From the NCBI GenBank assembly GCA_934757255.1, contig CAKVLL010000007.1, forward strand, positions 4,392 through 68,391: 64,000 nucleotides of DNA, in the 5' to 3' direction. Shown piece by piece: positions 50,494-59,888 of this stretch (the first letter of the stretch is position 1; every line of letters begins with the position of its first letter). Made by a program: the position numbers and the translations under genes. The DNA comes from an uncultured Candidatus Melainabacteria bacterium (GTDB taxonomy: Bacteria; Cyanobacteriota; Vampirovibrionia; Gastranaerophilales; Gastranaerophilaceae). The notes beneath the pieces are model-generated. The model worked only from the letters and a program-made list of their open reading frames with translations, searched no databases and was not told the DNA's origin.

Positions 50494-51367
50494 GTTCACT
50501 AATTTTCTCAATTACTTTATCAATAATTTTTTGTGGAGTAGACGCGCCGGCTGTAATTCCGATTGATTTAACTCCTTCTAAATCGTCTTTATTTAATTCT
50601 GTATCGTTTTCGATATGAATTGTTTTTGTACAATCTTTTAAAATTTCTGCTAAGTGACTTGTGTTAGCACTCTTTTTTGATCCTACAACCACCATCAAAT
50701 CGCTTTCTTTTGCAAGCTCTTTTGCTTCTTTTTGACGCATAGCGGTTGATTGGCAAATTGTGTTATATATTAAAACTTCTTTTGCAAGCGTGTTCAAATA
50801 ATTAACAACAAGGTTTAGAGAAGAAACCATTTGTGTAGTCTGAACAACAACTCCAACTTTTCTGTGTGATTTTATTTGTGCTGCATAAGGAGCAAGTTCT
50901 TCTATAGAAGTTGCGACAACAACTTTATCAGAATACAAATCCGCATTTGCCTTAATTGCCATAACTTCAGGGTGATTTGGCTTACCTACAATTACTACAA
51001 AATAATCGTTTTTTGCAAGTTCAACGGCTCTTTGTTGAACTTTTTTAACGTCAGGACAAGTCAAATCGACAACTTCAAAACCTGCGTTTTTAATTTGTTC
51101 AAAAACTTCAGGAGTCGCGCCATGACTTCTAATTATGCAAATCCCATCACCTTGAGCAGGAATGTCATAAATAGTCTTTATCCCTAATGACTCAAGTTCA
51201 TTGATTACATCTGTGTTATGAATAAGTTCACCCAAAATGCAAATATTTTTGTTTGGGTTTTCTTGTTTCAATTTTTTTGCTGTTTCTACCGCTCTTTTTA
51301 CTCCGTAGCAGAAACCTGCAAATTTGGCTAGTTTGATATTTGGATTACTCAAATATTTGTAATTCAC
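50489..51367 (-). CDS. ispH: 4-hydroxy-3-methylbut-2-enyl diphosphate reductase
   Basis: 292 aa. Last MEP-pathway step. Three cluster cysteines: FCYGVKRAV (C20), TCPDVKKVQ (about C104) and CQSTAMRQ (about C196). Also ELIHN, RSHGATPEV, the catalytic-Glu-containing TTQMV, and ITAGASTP near the end. Start is GTG at 51367. No strong ribosome site. C-terminus overlaps a hairpin repeat. Confidence 0.95.
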   Translation of the reverse strand: MNYKYLSNPNIKLAKFAGFCYGVKRAVETAKKLKQENPNKNICILGELIHNTDVINELESLGIKTIYDIPAQGDGICIIRSHGATPEVFEQIKNAGFEVVDLTCPDVKKVQQRAVELAKNDYFVVIVGKPNHPEVMAIKANADLYSDKVVVATSIEELAPYAAQIKSHRKVGVVVQTTQMVSSLNLVVNYLNTLAKEVLIYNTICQSTAMRQKEAKELAKESDLMVVVGSKKSANTSHLAEILKDCTKTIHIENDTELNKDDLEGVKSIGITAGASTPQKIIDKVIEKISEQ

Positions 51368-51403
51368 TTTCTAAAGAACTAGAGGATTAACCTCAGTATC
51401 TTT

Positions 51404-51432
51404 ATTTAAGCGTAAACATAGATGATTGTAAA
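51404..51432 (-). promoter_or_regulatory. Candidate promoter of ispH-rpsA
   Basis: Minus strand TTTACA (51427-51432), 17-base spacer, TTAAAT (51404-51409). Confidence 0.4.
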
Positions 51433-51479
51433 GAGGCGGAATTTTAAATTACTGTTATGCTTAAAAATTATAAGTAGTT

Positions 51480-52211
51480 TTACAATCGAATAGTTCTAAA
51501 AATTGTTGAATATTTATGCGAACCATAATAAATAATAATAGAGACAAAATAATTTTCTAAATCATTTACTTCTAAATACGATTGTACAGGAGTTTTTCTT
51601 TTTGTACTTTTAAAGTTTCCTATAAAATCTAAAAATCCCATGTGAATTTTTTGTGCCCTTGTGTATTTAGGTTTTGGAATGTGTTCATCATAAAAAGTTT
51701 CAGGTGTATAGTCTCTATTATAAACGGGTATTATGTGTTTAACTGAGCCATTTTGCTTAAACAATATGAACCAATCTCCGTTATGTTCTCTAGGAGTTAG
51801 CAAATAATATCCGGGTTCAATTGTTATATTTTTAAAAAATAAAGGTGAATTTAGTCTGAAAAGTGGGTACACAGACCAAGATGTATCTTTCATATCATAA
51901 TATTGGTCAGGGTCAATATCGTGCAAATACGAAAAAGTCGGAACTTCTAAATCATTATAGATTTGCGCATAATCTTTAGTAGGTTTTGTATGCTGCATAG
52001 GCGGAATTATAACATCTGTTGTGTCATATCCAGCTTCATCTTCTTGCACTTTAGGCGGTATAACATCTTCTTCATCCAAAGAATTTGGATCAATATCATC
52101 ATAAAAACCTTTTGGTGTACCGGCATGTCCTCCTATATCAATAGAAGAATCTGCAAATACTTGTGGAAAAATCATTAATGCTATTAATAATATAAAGCTC
52201 TTTTTTAACAT
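51480..52211 (-). CDS. Secreted protein of unknown function
   Basis: 243 aa, not recognised. Signal peptide MLKKSFILLIALMIFPQVFA. The next 70 residues are acidic and Pro-rich (DDIDPNSLDEEDVIPPKVQEDE), then a globular part with aromatic residues (PREHNGDWFILFKQNG, FVSIIIYYGSHKYSTIF). Probably periplasmic or surface-exposed. No transmembrane helix after the signal. Single-gene unit. Confidence 0.7.
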   Translation of the reverse strand: MLKKSFILLIALMIFPQVFADSSIDIGGHAGTPKGFYDDIDPNSLDEEDVIPPKVQEDEAGYDTTDVIIPPMQHTKPTKDYAQIYNDLEVPTFSYLHDIDPDQYYDMKDTSWSVYPLFRLNSPLFFKNITIEPGYYLLTPREHNGDWFILFKQNGSVKHIIPVYNRDYTPETFYDEHIPKPKYTRAQKIHMGFLDFIGNFKSTKRKTPVQSYLEVNDLENYFVSIIIYYGSHKYSTIFRTIRL

Positions 52212-52306
52212 ACTTTTATATTAATTGATATTTTTTTAAAATCAAAATTTTTATTAAGAATTATTAAATATTTTTCAAATTTGCGACTTTGAATATTTCA
52301 ATTAAT

Positions 52307-52315
52307 GTTATAAAA
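52307..52315 (+). promoter_or_regulatory. Extended -10 promoter directly before the ABC permease gene
   Basis: TGTTATAAA ends 8 bases before the ATG at 52324; no ribosome site, so leaderless expression is plausible. Confidence 0.45.
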
Positions 52316-52323
52316 TAAGATTA

Positions 52324-53169
52324 ATGTTTAAGAAATTAATAGAAAAAGGCACAATACATTTTATTTTGATAGCAACATCTTTGCTTTCAATATTTCCTTT
52401 TATTTGGCTTACATCAACATCACTAAAAGGTTTGGGTGAAGATATATTTGCATATCCGCCAAAGCTAATTCCTGTTGATTTTACTTGGTCAAATTATGTT
52501 GACGTTTGGGGTAAAGTCGATTTTATGGCATATTTCTGGAATAGTGTTATTGTTGCCGCTCTAACTGTTATTCTAAATTTAATTCTTTCGTCACTTGCTG
52601 CTTATCCTCTTGCGAGAATGAGTTTTAAAGGGAAAAAAGTTGTATTTTTCTCAATTCTTGCAACGATTATGATTCCGTTTCAAGCAATAATGCTTCCTGT
52701 CTATATAATTACGCTAAAACTACATTTAATAGACAGTGTAAATAGTGTAATGGGCTATATTGGTCTTGTAATGCCATTTGCAGTAAGTGCATTTGGAATA
52801 TTCTTGATGCGTCAAGCTTTTCTAAAAGTTCCAAAAGAAGTTGAAGAAGCCGCTATTGTTGATGGCTGCAACGTTTTTCAAATGTTTGTAAAAGTCGTTC
52901 TTCCTATGGTAAAACCGACTCTTGCCGTGCTTGCAGTCTTTACCTTTATTGGCTCTTGGGGTGAATTTCTTTGGCCAAGTATTATGCTTACAAAAGAGAG
53001 CATGTATACTCTTCCTGTCGGTATAAATAATTTGCAAGGTATGTTTTCTTCAAATTGGCGCTTTATTGCTGCCGGCTCAATTATTTCAACCATTCCGATA
53101 ATAATATTCTTTTTAGCTATGCAAAGATATTTTATTTCCGGTGAAAATGATGGTGCCGTAAAAGGTTAA
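52324..53169 (+). CDS. Carbohydrate ABC transporter permease (MalG-like), orphan
   Basis: 281 aa, six membrane segments. MalG/UgpE-like: WLTSTSLKG near the start, NSVIVAALTVILNLILSSLAAYPLARM, FQAIMLPVYI, and the EAA loop VEEAAIVDGCNVFQMFVKVVLPMVKP (about 180-205) that docks to the ATPase. The usual partners (MalF-type permease, solute-binding protein, ATPase) are absent on both sides, so the remaining components must be elsewhere. Substrate unknown. Confidence 0.88.
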   Translation: MFKKLIEKGTIHFILIATSLLSIFPFIWLTSTSLKGLGEDIFAYPPKLIPVDFTWSNYVDVWGKVDFMAYFWNSVIVAALTVILNLILSSLAAYPLARMSFKGKKVVFFSILATIMIPFQAIMLPVYIITLKLHLIDSVNSVMGYIGLVMPFAVSAFGIFLMRQAFLKVPKEVEEAAIVDGCNVFQMFVKVVLPMVKPTLAVLAVFTFIGSWGEFLWPSIMLTKESMYTLPVGINNLQGMFSSNWRFIAAGSIISTIPIIIFFLAMQRYFISGENDGAVKG

Positions 53170-53191
53170 TCGAGAGCGCAATCTTACAAAT

Positions 53192-54541
53192 CTAGTTTAA
53201 TTTTGATTTAAGAATTCTTGCGGCAGAGATTAGAATATCTATGCTTGTTGAAAAAGGTGGAGCATAAGTTAAATCAACATCTAGAAGATCTTCGACTCTC
53301 ATTCCGCTAAGCAAACCAACAGACACTGTGTTAACTCTTTTATCTGCATCACCGCATCCAATAGCTTGTGCGCCCAATATTTTATGAGAACGTCTGTCAG
53401 CTACGAGTTTAAGTGTAACGTTTTTTACTTCTGGCATGTAACCGGCTTTATCACGTTTTGTTATAACAATTGAAACGGTATCATATCCTAGTTTCTGCGC
53501 AGCTTTTTCGGTTAAACCCGTCATTGAGATTGTAAGAGTGTGGTATCTTAAAACTGTAGAGCCTAAAATACCTTCAAAATCTTCAACACCTCCGCAAGCA
53601 TTTATAGCTGCGACTCTACCTTCTTTGTTTGCAGTTGAACCTAATGGAAGCCACATTGGCGTGTTTGATATCATATTTATTTTTTCGACGCAATCACCGC
53701 AAGCATAAATATCGCTAATATTTGTTTGCATTCGACTATTGACTTTAATTGCACCGGTAGAACCGAGTTCTATTCCGGCTTCTGCAGCAATATCAACAGT
53801 AGGTTTAACTCCGGTTGTAATAATTACCATATCGGTTTCAAAACCAGAACCTTTTGATGTCAAAACTCCTTGAACTTCATCTTCTCCGACGAATTCTGTT
53901 ACAACATCTTCATTAATTATTCGAACTAAGTTGTCTGAATTTTCGAGAATAAAAGTTTGAATAAGCGAAGAAATATCCTCGTCAAAAACAGAAAGAATAA
54001 ATGGTGAGCGTTCGATTAGAGTGACGTTTTTCCTATTTTTTACAAAGGCTTCAATCATTTCTATTGCAATATAGCCTCCGCCAATAATAGTAATATTTTG
54101 GGATGTTTCCATTTTTTTGCGGATATTTATCCCATCTTCTAAAGTTCTTACTGTGTAGGTATTTTTTAGATTGATATTTTTAATGTCCGGTAAAAATGGA
54201 GCTGAGCCGGTTGCAATTATTAGTTTGTCGTATTCGACAAACTCGCAAGTACTTGTATTTATATCTTTTACAAGAATTTTTTTATTTGCCGGTAGAATTT
54301 TTGTGACGCGGTGTTGCAAGTGTATTTGAATTCCGCTTTTTTCAAACTCTTCTTTTGTTCTGACTATTAGTTTTTCCCAGTCTGCGAAATCTCCGGCTAT
54401 ATAATATGGAAGACCGCAAGACGAGTAGGAAACATGCGTATCTTGTGTATAAATATGAATTTCTGATTCCGAAAGCATTCTTTTTGATTTTGCTGCTGCT
54501 TTTGCTCCGGCTGCAACACCGCCAATAATAACGATTTTCAT
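53192..54541 (-). CDS. CoA-disulfide reductase / NADH-oxidase-like flavoprotein
   Basis: 449 aa. FAD-binding IIGGVAAGAKAAAKSKR at the N-terminus, catalytic Cys in SYSSCGLPYYIAGD (about C43), NAD motif ITIIGGGYIAIEMIEAF, CGDCV near 300, and dimerisation domain TFSITMTGLTEKAAQKLGYD-like (TISMTGLTEKAAQKLGYD). The single SCGLPYY Cys places it with CoADR and Nox enzymes; it lacks the C-terminal rhodanese of CoADR-RHD. Likely thiol-redox or oxygen defence. Promoter elements sit only 6 bases from the ATG. Confidence 0.85.
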   Translation of the reverse strand: MKIVIIGGVAAGAKAAAKSKRMLSESEIHIYTQDTHVSYSSCGLPYYIAGDFADWEKLIVRTKEEFEKSGIQIHLQHRVTKILPANKKILVKDINTSTCEFVEYDKLIIATGSAPFLPDIKNINLKNTYTVRTLEDGINIRKKMETSQNITIIGGGYIAIEMIEAFVKNRKNVTLIERSPFILSVFDEDISSLIQTFILENSDNLVRIINEDVVTEFVGEDEVQGVLTSKGSGFETDMVIITTGVKPTVDIAAEAGIELGSTGAIKVNSRMQTNISDIYACGDCVEKINMISNTPMWLPLGSTANKEGRVAAINACGGVEDFEGILGSTVLRYHTLTISMTGLTEKAAQKLGYDTVSIVITKRDKAGYMPEVKNVTLKLVADRRSHKILGAQAIGCGDADKRVNTVSVGLLSGMRVEDLLDVDLTYAPPFSTSIDILISAARILKSKLN

Positions 54542-54547
54542 ACTAGG

Positions 54548-54576
54548 ATTATTAAAAGAAATGTTGTTTTATTCAA
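54548..54576 (-). promoter_or_regulatory. Promoter next to the CoADR-like gene start
   Basis: Minus strand TTGAAT (54571-54576), 17-base spacer, AATAAT (54548-54553), which ends 6 bases before the ATG; again no Shine-Dalgarno. Confidence 0.45.
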
Positions 54577-54723
54577 TTAGACAAGTTGACAGTGTTGAGT
54601 GCATGTCTGTAAAAAAAGAAATACTTGACAATGCAGACATTATCTACAATTTTTTAATAAATACAAAACCAAAATAGAATGATATTTAAGTCATAAGCGT
54701 TTTTTAGCAACGTGGATGTTGAT

Positions 54724-54876
54724 CTATTTATAATAAAAATCATCAATCTTTTTATTATCTTCTTCTACCCACACTAAAACAATAGGCAAAGGTGGTGCTT
54801 CAAAAGGGTTTGAAGTTGCTTTATCGTATTTGTTAATTTTTCTGTTTAATAATTTAAAGAAACTTTTAAACTTCAT
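54724..54876 (-). CDS. Small basic protein (50 aa), unknown
   Basis: A minus-strand ATG frame of 50 codons: MKFKSFFKLLNRKINKYDKA, then a Pro-rich FEAPPLPIVLVWVEEDN and an Asp/Lys end. It reads like a real peptide (basic amphipathic helix then beta-prone segment), but the ribosome site is weak. It is the only coding candidate in the 540-base gap 54542-55081; the remainder is AT-rich with the sigma-28-type promoter at its right end. Confidence 0.4.
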   Translation of the reverse strand: MKFKSFFKLLNRKINKYDKATSNPFEAPPLPIVLVWVEEDNKKIDDFYYK

Positions 54877-55031
54877 ATTTATATATTTACATTTATATTT
54901 ATTCTTTAATTCCCAAAAATGTTAAATTATTTAATTTTAAATTAGTCAAAAGAACTAGGTAAAAAAAATGACTTTAAAAAAAATATTATTAAAAAAATGT
55001 CATACAAACGTATGAAATTTCCCCTAAAAAA

Positions 55032-55058
55032 TAAAGAGTTCTTTAATAGTTCCGATAT
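55032..55058 (+). promoter_or_regulatory. Sigma-28 (FliA)-like promoter of the TPR gene
   Basis: TAAAGAGT, exactly 11 bases, TCCGATAT: 12 of 16 consensus positions, with the invariant spacing. Weaker than the two EF-hand gene promoters. Confidence 0.55.
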
Positions 55059-55081
55059 TATTAAAGGAAGGACGGTTTATA

Positions 55082-56782
55082 TTGTTTAACACAATGAATA
55101 CAGTGCGCCCACGCCCTTATCCTCAAAGAGGCACAGGCAATTATAACGCAGGTAACGAAGGTACTGACAAAGACGGTCATAACGGCAACGCCCAAGACCA
55201 GCAACAGCAACGTCAGAACCAACAAGTTGTTGCTCGTGGTCGTGCGCAAGATATTCAACAACAAGCAGGTGTACCGCGTCAAGCAATATATTCACCTGCT
55301 CAAAATGCTTACAGCGGAACTCCTAATCATCAGGTTTATCAGGTTCAAACCCCTCCTCCGATGAGAATTAATAATCAACCTCATCAAATGAATGCAATGC
55401 AATATCAAGCTGCTCAAGCAGGTTATCAACCAATGGCACAGCCTGTTCAACAACAATCTGCACCAAGACCACAACAACCTGCTAGAAGCAACAAAGTCAA
55501 CATTGCGCAAATCTTAAAAGATTTCAGAAATACAATAAAAGCAATCGCAACTCCTCCTGAAATTGAAGAACAAGTCGCTCAATACTTGCAAACCGTTGAA
55601 CAACTTGTAAGAGAACCTCAACCGCAAGTTAATATGATTCAAAGCAACTTGAAAATTGCGGCTTCTCTATTAGACAAATATATTTCCGAAACTTTAAACA
55701 AAGATTCTAAAGTTGTTCAAAATTGGCTTGACGCTTTATTCTTACAGAGAATTAATTACAGCTACAATGAAGAAGAAATAAATCCAAACTTCTTAGTTAA
55801 ATTTCCTGATCAACAAGAAAAGAAAGCAGCACCTCAACAACCTCAACAACAAGTTCAGCAAGAAGAACAAGCAGTTTCTCAAGCAGAAGTAACTCAACAA
55901 GCACCGATTCAAGAAACTTCACAAAATGAAGTTCTTGAAATTGAGCCTGAAGAATTAAGCTTAGAAGAAGAATTTACACAAGCTAAAGCAACAATTTCTA
56001 AAAAACCAAATATAACCATCATTCCACAAGATACAAGACTAAAATCTTTGTTTGTTGAAGCTAAAAAACAGGCTTTTTCAAACAATCCTCAAAGAGCAAT
56101 GCAAATCTTTAAAGAAGCTTTCACACGTGCAAGCGAACTTAAAGATACAGAAACTCAATCAAGAATTTGTCTTGAAATTGGCAAAATCTATGATGACAAT
56201 GACCATTTTGTTCAAGCGTTAAACAGTTACAACAAGTCTTTGCAGTACACAACCGATGTTAATGTAAAATCTAGAGCGCATTTTTCTATGGCACAAATTT
56301 ACGATGATGTAAACGAAGTTGGACCTGCATTAGACCATTATTTAACTTCAATTTCTTACGCCGGAAAATCTGATGATTTAATCGGTCAATCTGATTCTTT
56401 AACAAAAATGGCAAATATTTTCACAGACAAATATGATGAAAATGCTTTTGAATACTATGATGTAGCGAGAAAATTAATTGAACAAACAACCGATTCATCC
56501 ATGAAAGGTTATGTTTTAAGCAATACTGCAGACGCATGCGTTCAATTCAAAAAAGGCGACAAAGCTTTAAAATATTATGCAGAAGCTGTTAAGAATTATG
56601 AAAAATCAAACTCTGTTGAAGAAATTGCTCAAAATTACAAATCTGCAGCACAACTTATGATTGATTTCAACAGTCCAAACAAAGCAAAATCTTTGTTGAA
56701 AAAAGCTTTAGTAAACGCCGTAAAAACAAAAAATGAAGATTTAATTGCAGAAATTAATGCAATGTTGGTATCTATTGAATAA
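55082..56782 (+). CDS. Gln-rich TPR-repeat protein
   Basis: 566 aa. Residues 1-130 are Gln/Pro/Asn-rich and disordered (QDQQQQRQNQQV). A helical region (135-220) follows, then a second Gln/Glu-rich linker and from about 320 a set of TPR-like repeats: RLKSLFVEAKKQAFSNNPQRAMQIFKEA, RICLEIGKIYDDNDHFVQALNSYNKSL, RAHFSMAQIYDDVNEVGPALDHY and similar up to the end. Scaffold-type protein; partners unknown. TTG at 55082 is favoured as start since AAGGAAGGA lies 9 bases upstream; the ATG at 55094 is too distant. Confidence 0.75.
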   Translation: MFNTMNTVRPRPYPQRGTGNYNAGNEGTDKDGHNGNAQDQQQQRQNQQVVARGRAQDIQQQAGVPRQAIYSPAQNAYSGTPNHQVYQVQTPPPMRINNQPHQMNAMQYQAAQAGYQPMAQPVQQQSAPRPQQPARSNKVNIAQILKDFRNTIKAIATPPEIEEQVAQYLQTVEQLVREPQPQVNMIQSNLKIAASLLDKYISETLNKDSKVVQNWLDALFLQRINYSYNEEEINPNFLVKFPDQQEKKAAPQQPQQQVQQEEQAVSQAEVTQQAPIQETSQNEVLEIEPEELSLEEEFTQAKATISKKPNITIIPQDTRLKSLFVEAKKQAFSNNPQRAMQIFKEAFTRASELKDTETQSRICLEIGKIYDDNDHFVQALNSYNKSLQYTTDVNVKSRAHFSMAQIYDDVNEVGPALDHYLTSISYAGKSDDLIGQSDSLTKMANIFTDKYDENAFEYYDVARKLIEQTTDSSMKGYVLSNTADACVQFKKGDKALKYYAEAVKNYEKSNSVEEIAQNYKSAAQLMIDFNSPNKAKSLLKKALVNAVKTKNEDLIAEINAMLVSIE

Positions 56783-56797
56783 GTTGGAGTTTTTTAG

Positions 56798-57928
56798 TTA
56801 TTTACTACAAATTATCAATAATTTTAGTTTACGTATAGTTTTCTTGATATCATTAATATTATTTGTGATGTCATTTTTTAATGTAAAGAAAACGTTTTTT
56901 ATAATTTGAGTTTTAGGTATTGGCTTGATATTACTTAATAAATTATTAAGATAAACATTTTCATTTTTAAATATTGGATTTTGTAATATTTTTGCCAGTT
57001 TATTATATTCAATATGATTTTTATTAAAAACAGCAATTTTATCATATTTTTTGCCGAGTTTTGTTCCCCAATCTCGATATTCCCAAAAATAAACATTGGC
57101 ATTCAGTGTATTTGCAAATTTTATAAAAGGTATCATTTCTTTGTAATTCATTTTTTGAACAACAAAATATAAATCTAATCTTTGTAATGAGCCTTCTTTT
57201 AGTAAAGAACTTAGCCATTTTAAGTTTGAGATAACTTTATTATAATTGCTACCTATCATAATTTTGTTGTATGTTTTCTTTTTTATAGCATGCATTGAAA
57301 TATCAATAGAACAAATTCGGTTTGTGATTCCAAGATTATCGCACATTTCTTTTGTGCATAATAATCCATTAGTGTGCAAGTCAAATTTAATATTTGGATA
57401 TTCTTTGACTATTTCTTTTATCAGCGTTTTACAGTGTGCGCTTGCAAAAACTTCTCCAGAACCATTCATAGAAACAATTTCACAGTTTTTAAGTATTGGC
57501 AAAAATTTTGTATGTATATAAGAATTTAATAATTTTGTTTGTTTGGAATCAGAAGTTACAAACTTGTCTCGACAAGTTATGCATTTAAGATTACAATGAA
57601 TTTCATGGCAAAATTTTACATATTTTGGATATGGTGGTTTTGTAGATAAATTTATATTGTTATCTTTCATTAAATTTAATTTATCTTGCTCAATATTGTT
57701 TAATGGGTTACAAATATTTAAGTCACATTTACAATAGTTTTGTTCTAAAATTTCTTTTCTTAAATTTTGTGCAATTTCGGAATACCAAATATTATCGAAA
57801 TTGTCTTCTTTATAGATGTTACCTATAACAGTTCTGTTTTTTATGGGACAACAAACATAAACATCACCATTGTTATGAATTTCGATTTCTGAAAATGGAA
57901 CTTTACAAATGCATTTATTACTATTCAT
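56798..57928 (-). CDS. Radical SAM protein with N-terminal SPASM-like domain
   Basis: 376 aa. The N-terminal 75 residues are a SPASM-like cluster domain (CKVPFSEIEIHNNGDVYVCC, then GNIYKEDNFDNIW and CKCDLNIC), preceding rather than following the radical SAM core at about 107-117 (HCNLKCITC, CxxxCxxC). After it come GEVFASAHCKTL, NIKFDLHTNGLL and DISMHAIKKKTYNKIM. Found in glycan clusters of several gut bacteria; substrate unknown. Overlaps the GT gene by 8 bases. The tail is rich in Lys and Asn. Confidence 0.8.
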   Translation of the reverse strand: MNSNKCICKVPFSEIEIHNNGDVYVCCPIKNRTVIGNIYKEDNFDNIWYSEIAQNLRKEILEQNYCKCDLNICNPLNNIEQDKLNLMKDNNINLSTKPPYPKYVKFCHEIHCNLKCITCRDKFVTSDSKQTKLLNSYIHTKFLPILKNCEIVSMNGSGEVFASAHCKTLIKEIVKEYPNIKFDLHTNGLLCTKEMCDNLGITNRICSIDISMHAIKKKTYNKIMIGSNYNKVISNLKWLSSLLKEGSLQRLDLYFVVQKMNYKEMIPFIKFANTLNANVYFWEYRDWGTKLGKKYDKIAVFNKNHIEYNKLAKILQNPIFKNENVYLNNLLSNIKPIPKTQIIKNVFFTLKNDITNNINDIKKTIRKLKLLIICSK

Positions 57929-59051
57929 TATTATTTCCTATTAATTCTTCAAGATTATTTAAGCTTTTTTGATATATATTTTGTGCCAATACTTTTAGAT
58001 TTTTAACTCTGGTTTGGTATTCTTTGTTTGATTCAACAACAGCTTTTTCAATCGCATTGGCTAATTCATTGCCTTGATATATTACACTATTATCATTGTT
58101 TAATTTATAAAGTTCTGTAAATTTTTCATTTATAACCAGTGGTTTTAATAAGCCATAAGATAATTGATATGTTCCGGATGTACCATCTGTAATATATCGA
58201 TTATGTTCTTTATTATTTGGATCTAATAATGCCAATATATAGTCTGATTTATTAATTACTTTATACATTTTTTCATAAGTTAATCTGCCCAAAATTTTTA
58301 TTTTCTTTTTAGCAATCGGATTATTTATTTTTAAATTGCCGGAACCAATTACGATAATTTCGTAATTATGAATTCCTCTTTTTTCTAATTCTAAAATTGT
58401 ATCAATTAATAAATCATGATTTTTTCTTTTATTTTCAATTACACCAGCTACAACAAATTTAATTTTTTTATTTTTTTTATGTAGCGGAATTTCACCAAAA
58501 TAATGAGGGTTAATCATTTTTGCGTGAAATTTATCAGCAAAGAAGGGCAATGCCAGAAAAGTGTATTTTTGTAATTCTTTTTGGCTTATAAGTTCTAAAT
58601 GATGTTCTATCAGAAGAAATTTTTCAGGTGGTATAACGTCATTTTTTCTATAATCAAAGATAAAGTGAATTCCTTTGCTGTTATAAACCCTGCAAGATGT
58701 AAAAATGATATATTTATATTGGTTCATTTTTTTTAATTGTAGGGCTTTATAGTAGATAGTATTGCCAAAAGAAAATACTTTTAACTTTTTAAACATTGGA
58801 AAAGGTTTTTCCACTTTTTTATCATTAGTAATTAGAACTTCTACATTGTATCCTAAATCTTGACAATATTTTATAACCCCTGGCATTACTTCTCCGTGTG
58901 GACGAATAGGGTCTGTAACTAATATTGTGTTTGGATTTATTTTGTGTGTTAAAAAATCATGTATAGTAAATCTATTAACAATTTCAAATAATGAGGCAAC
59001 ATGTTTAGAAAAGTTTGAAAGAACTAATAATAATCTAAAAAAATTTGTCAT
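57921..59051 (-). CDS. GT-B glycosyltransferase-like protein
   Basis: 376 aa. A first Rossmann half (NTILVTDPIRPHGEVMPGVIKYCQDLGYNVEVLI) and a second with KFVVAGVIENKRKNHDLLIDTILELEKRG, EIIVIGSGNL, ILGRLTYEKMYKVINKSDYILALLDP, YITDGTSGTYQLSYGLLKPLVINE. This is the GT4-like donor-site pattern although the E-x7-E motif is altered. Surface-polysaccharide role inferred from its neighbours: a methyltransferase before it and a radical SAM protein after it. Confidence 0.78.
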   Translation of the reverse strand: MTNFFRLLLVLSNFSKHVASLFEIVNRFTIHDFLTHKINPNTILVTDPIRPHGEVMPGVIKYCQDLGYNVEVLITNDKKVEKPFPMFKKLKVFSFGNTIYYKALQLKKMNQYKYIIFTSCRVYNSKGIHFIFDYRKNDVIPPEKFLLIEHHLELISQKELQKYTFLALPFFADKFHAKMINPHYFGEIPLHKKNKKIKFVVAGVIENKRKNHDLLIDTILELEKRGIHNYEIIVIGSGNLKINNPIAKKKIKILGRLTYEKMYKVINKSDYILALLDPNNKEHNRYITDGTSGTYQLSYGLLKPLVINEKFTELYKLNNDNSVIYQGNELANAIEKAVVESNKEYQTRVKNLKVLAQNIYQKSLNNLEELIGNNNE

Positions 59052-59064
59052 AATATCTCCAAAA

Positions 59065-59883
59065 TCAAAAGTTTGTTATTTTTATATGTAAAAATAACTT
59101 TTTTATTTTTTTATAAAAGATTTTTAATCTGCTTAATTTAGAAGCGTATAAAAATGTGAGTCCTTCGGTTTTTAAATCTTTATCATTATAAAATTTTAAA
59201 GCTTCATAATAATATTTATTTTTATTAACTTTTGTCTGTTTTTCATAAATGATAACATTATTTTTACAAACCTGTTTTATACTACTAATTATTTGAGAAG
59301 TTGAATATTTTGAAGTGTCATTACTTAATAAATAATTTACTAAAAATGGGAGATGTTCTTTTTTTATGTGTTTTTGTTCTAAGTTTTTTATTAATTCTGA
59401 TTCAGTTTTTAATGACAAATGTTCCCAAGGTCTAAATGGATTATTTTCATTGTAAAATGTGTAGTGTGTTGTATCAGTTTTAACCCATAGGTGATGCCCA
59501 TTGGGGCTCGTATAAATAGGATTCCCTTGAAGAAAAGCACAACCGTCTATTTTCAACAAACGTTTTACTTCTTGCATTAATTCGCTAAGGTTTATTACGT
59601 GTTCTATTAATGCGATTCCAAAAATATAATCAAAACTATTACTAGCTAAATGAGTATTTTCTCCAAAATCTTTGATTAAGACGATTTTTTCATTGGGTGA
59701 AATTAATTTATCAGGAAATTTTGGATTAACACAAATTACTTTTTTCGCACCTTGTTTGATGAATTCTTGTGCAACACATAGTTCCATATCAGAGCCAATT
59801 TCAAGAATTATTTTGTTATTAAAATTATGTTCTCCTATTTTTGTTTTAAAATCATTTATGTTAGGTATAAAATAATTTTTCAT
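59065..59883 (-). CDS. Class I SAM-dependent methyltransferase
   Basis: 272 aa. NNKIILEIGSDMELCVAQEFI (motif I with Glu-x-Gly), DYIFGIALIEHVINLSELMQEVKRLLKIDGCAFLQG (motifs II-III), and YTSPNGHHLWV. Methyltransf_11-like. I use ATG at 59883; the upstream TTG frame start would overlap the previous gene. GGA lies 11 bases upstream. Its job in the cluster is probably sugar methylation. Confidence 0.82.
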   Translation of the reverse strand: MKNYFIPNINDFKTKIGEHNFNNKIILEIGSDMELCVAQEFIKQGAKKVICVNPKFPDKLISPNEKIVLIKDFGENTHLASNSFDYIFGIALIEHVINLSELMQEVKRLLKIDGCAFLQGNPIYTSPNGHHLWVKTDTTHYTFYNENNPFRPWEHLSLKTESELIKNLEQKHIKKEHLPFLVNYLLSNDTSKYSTSQIISSIKQVCKNNVIIYEKQTKVNKNKYYYEALKFYNDKDLKTEGLTFLYASKLSRLKIFYKKIKKLFLHIKITNF

Positions 59884-59888
59884 AACAA

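Noticed and set aside
55086..55510. Minus-strand Leu/Val-rich frames opposite the TPR gene
   Set aside because: Antisense of CAA/CAG-rich Gln codons read as Leu; composition artefact.
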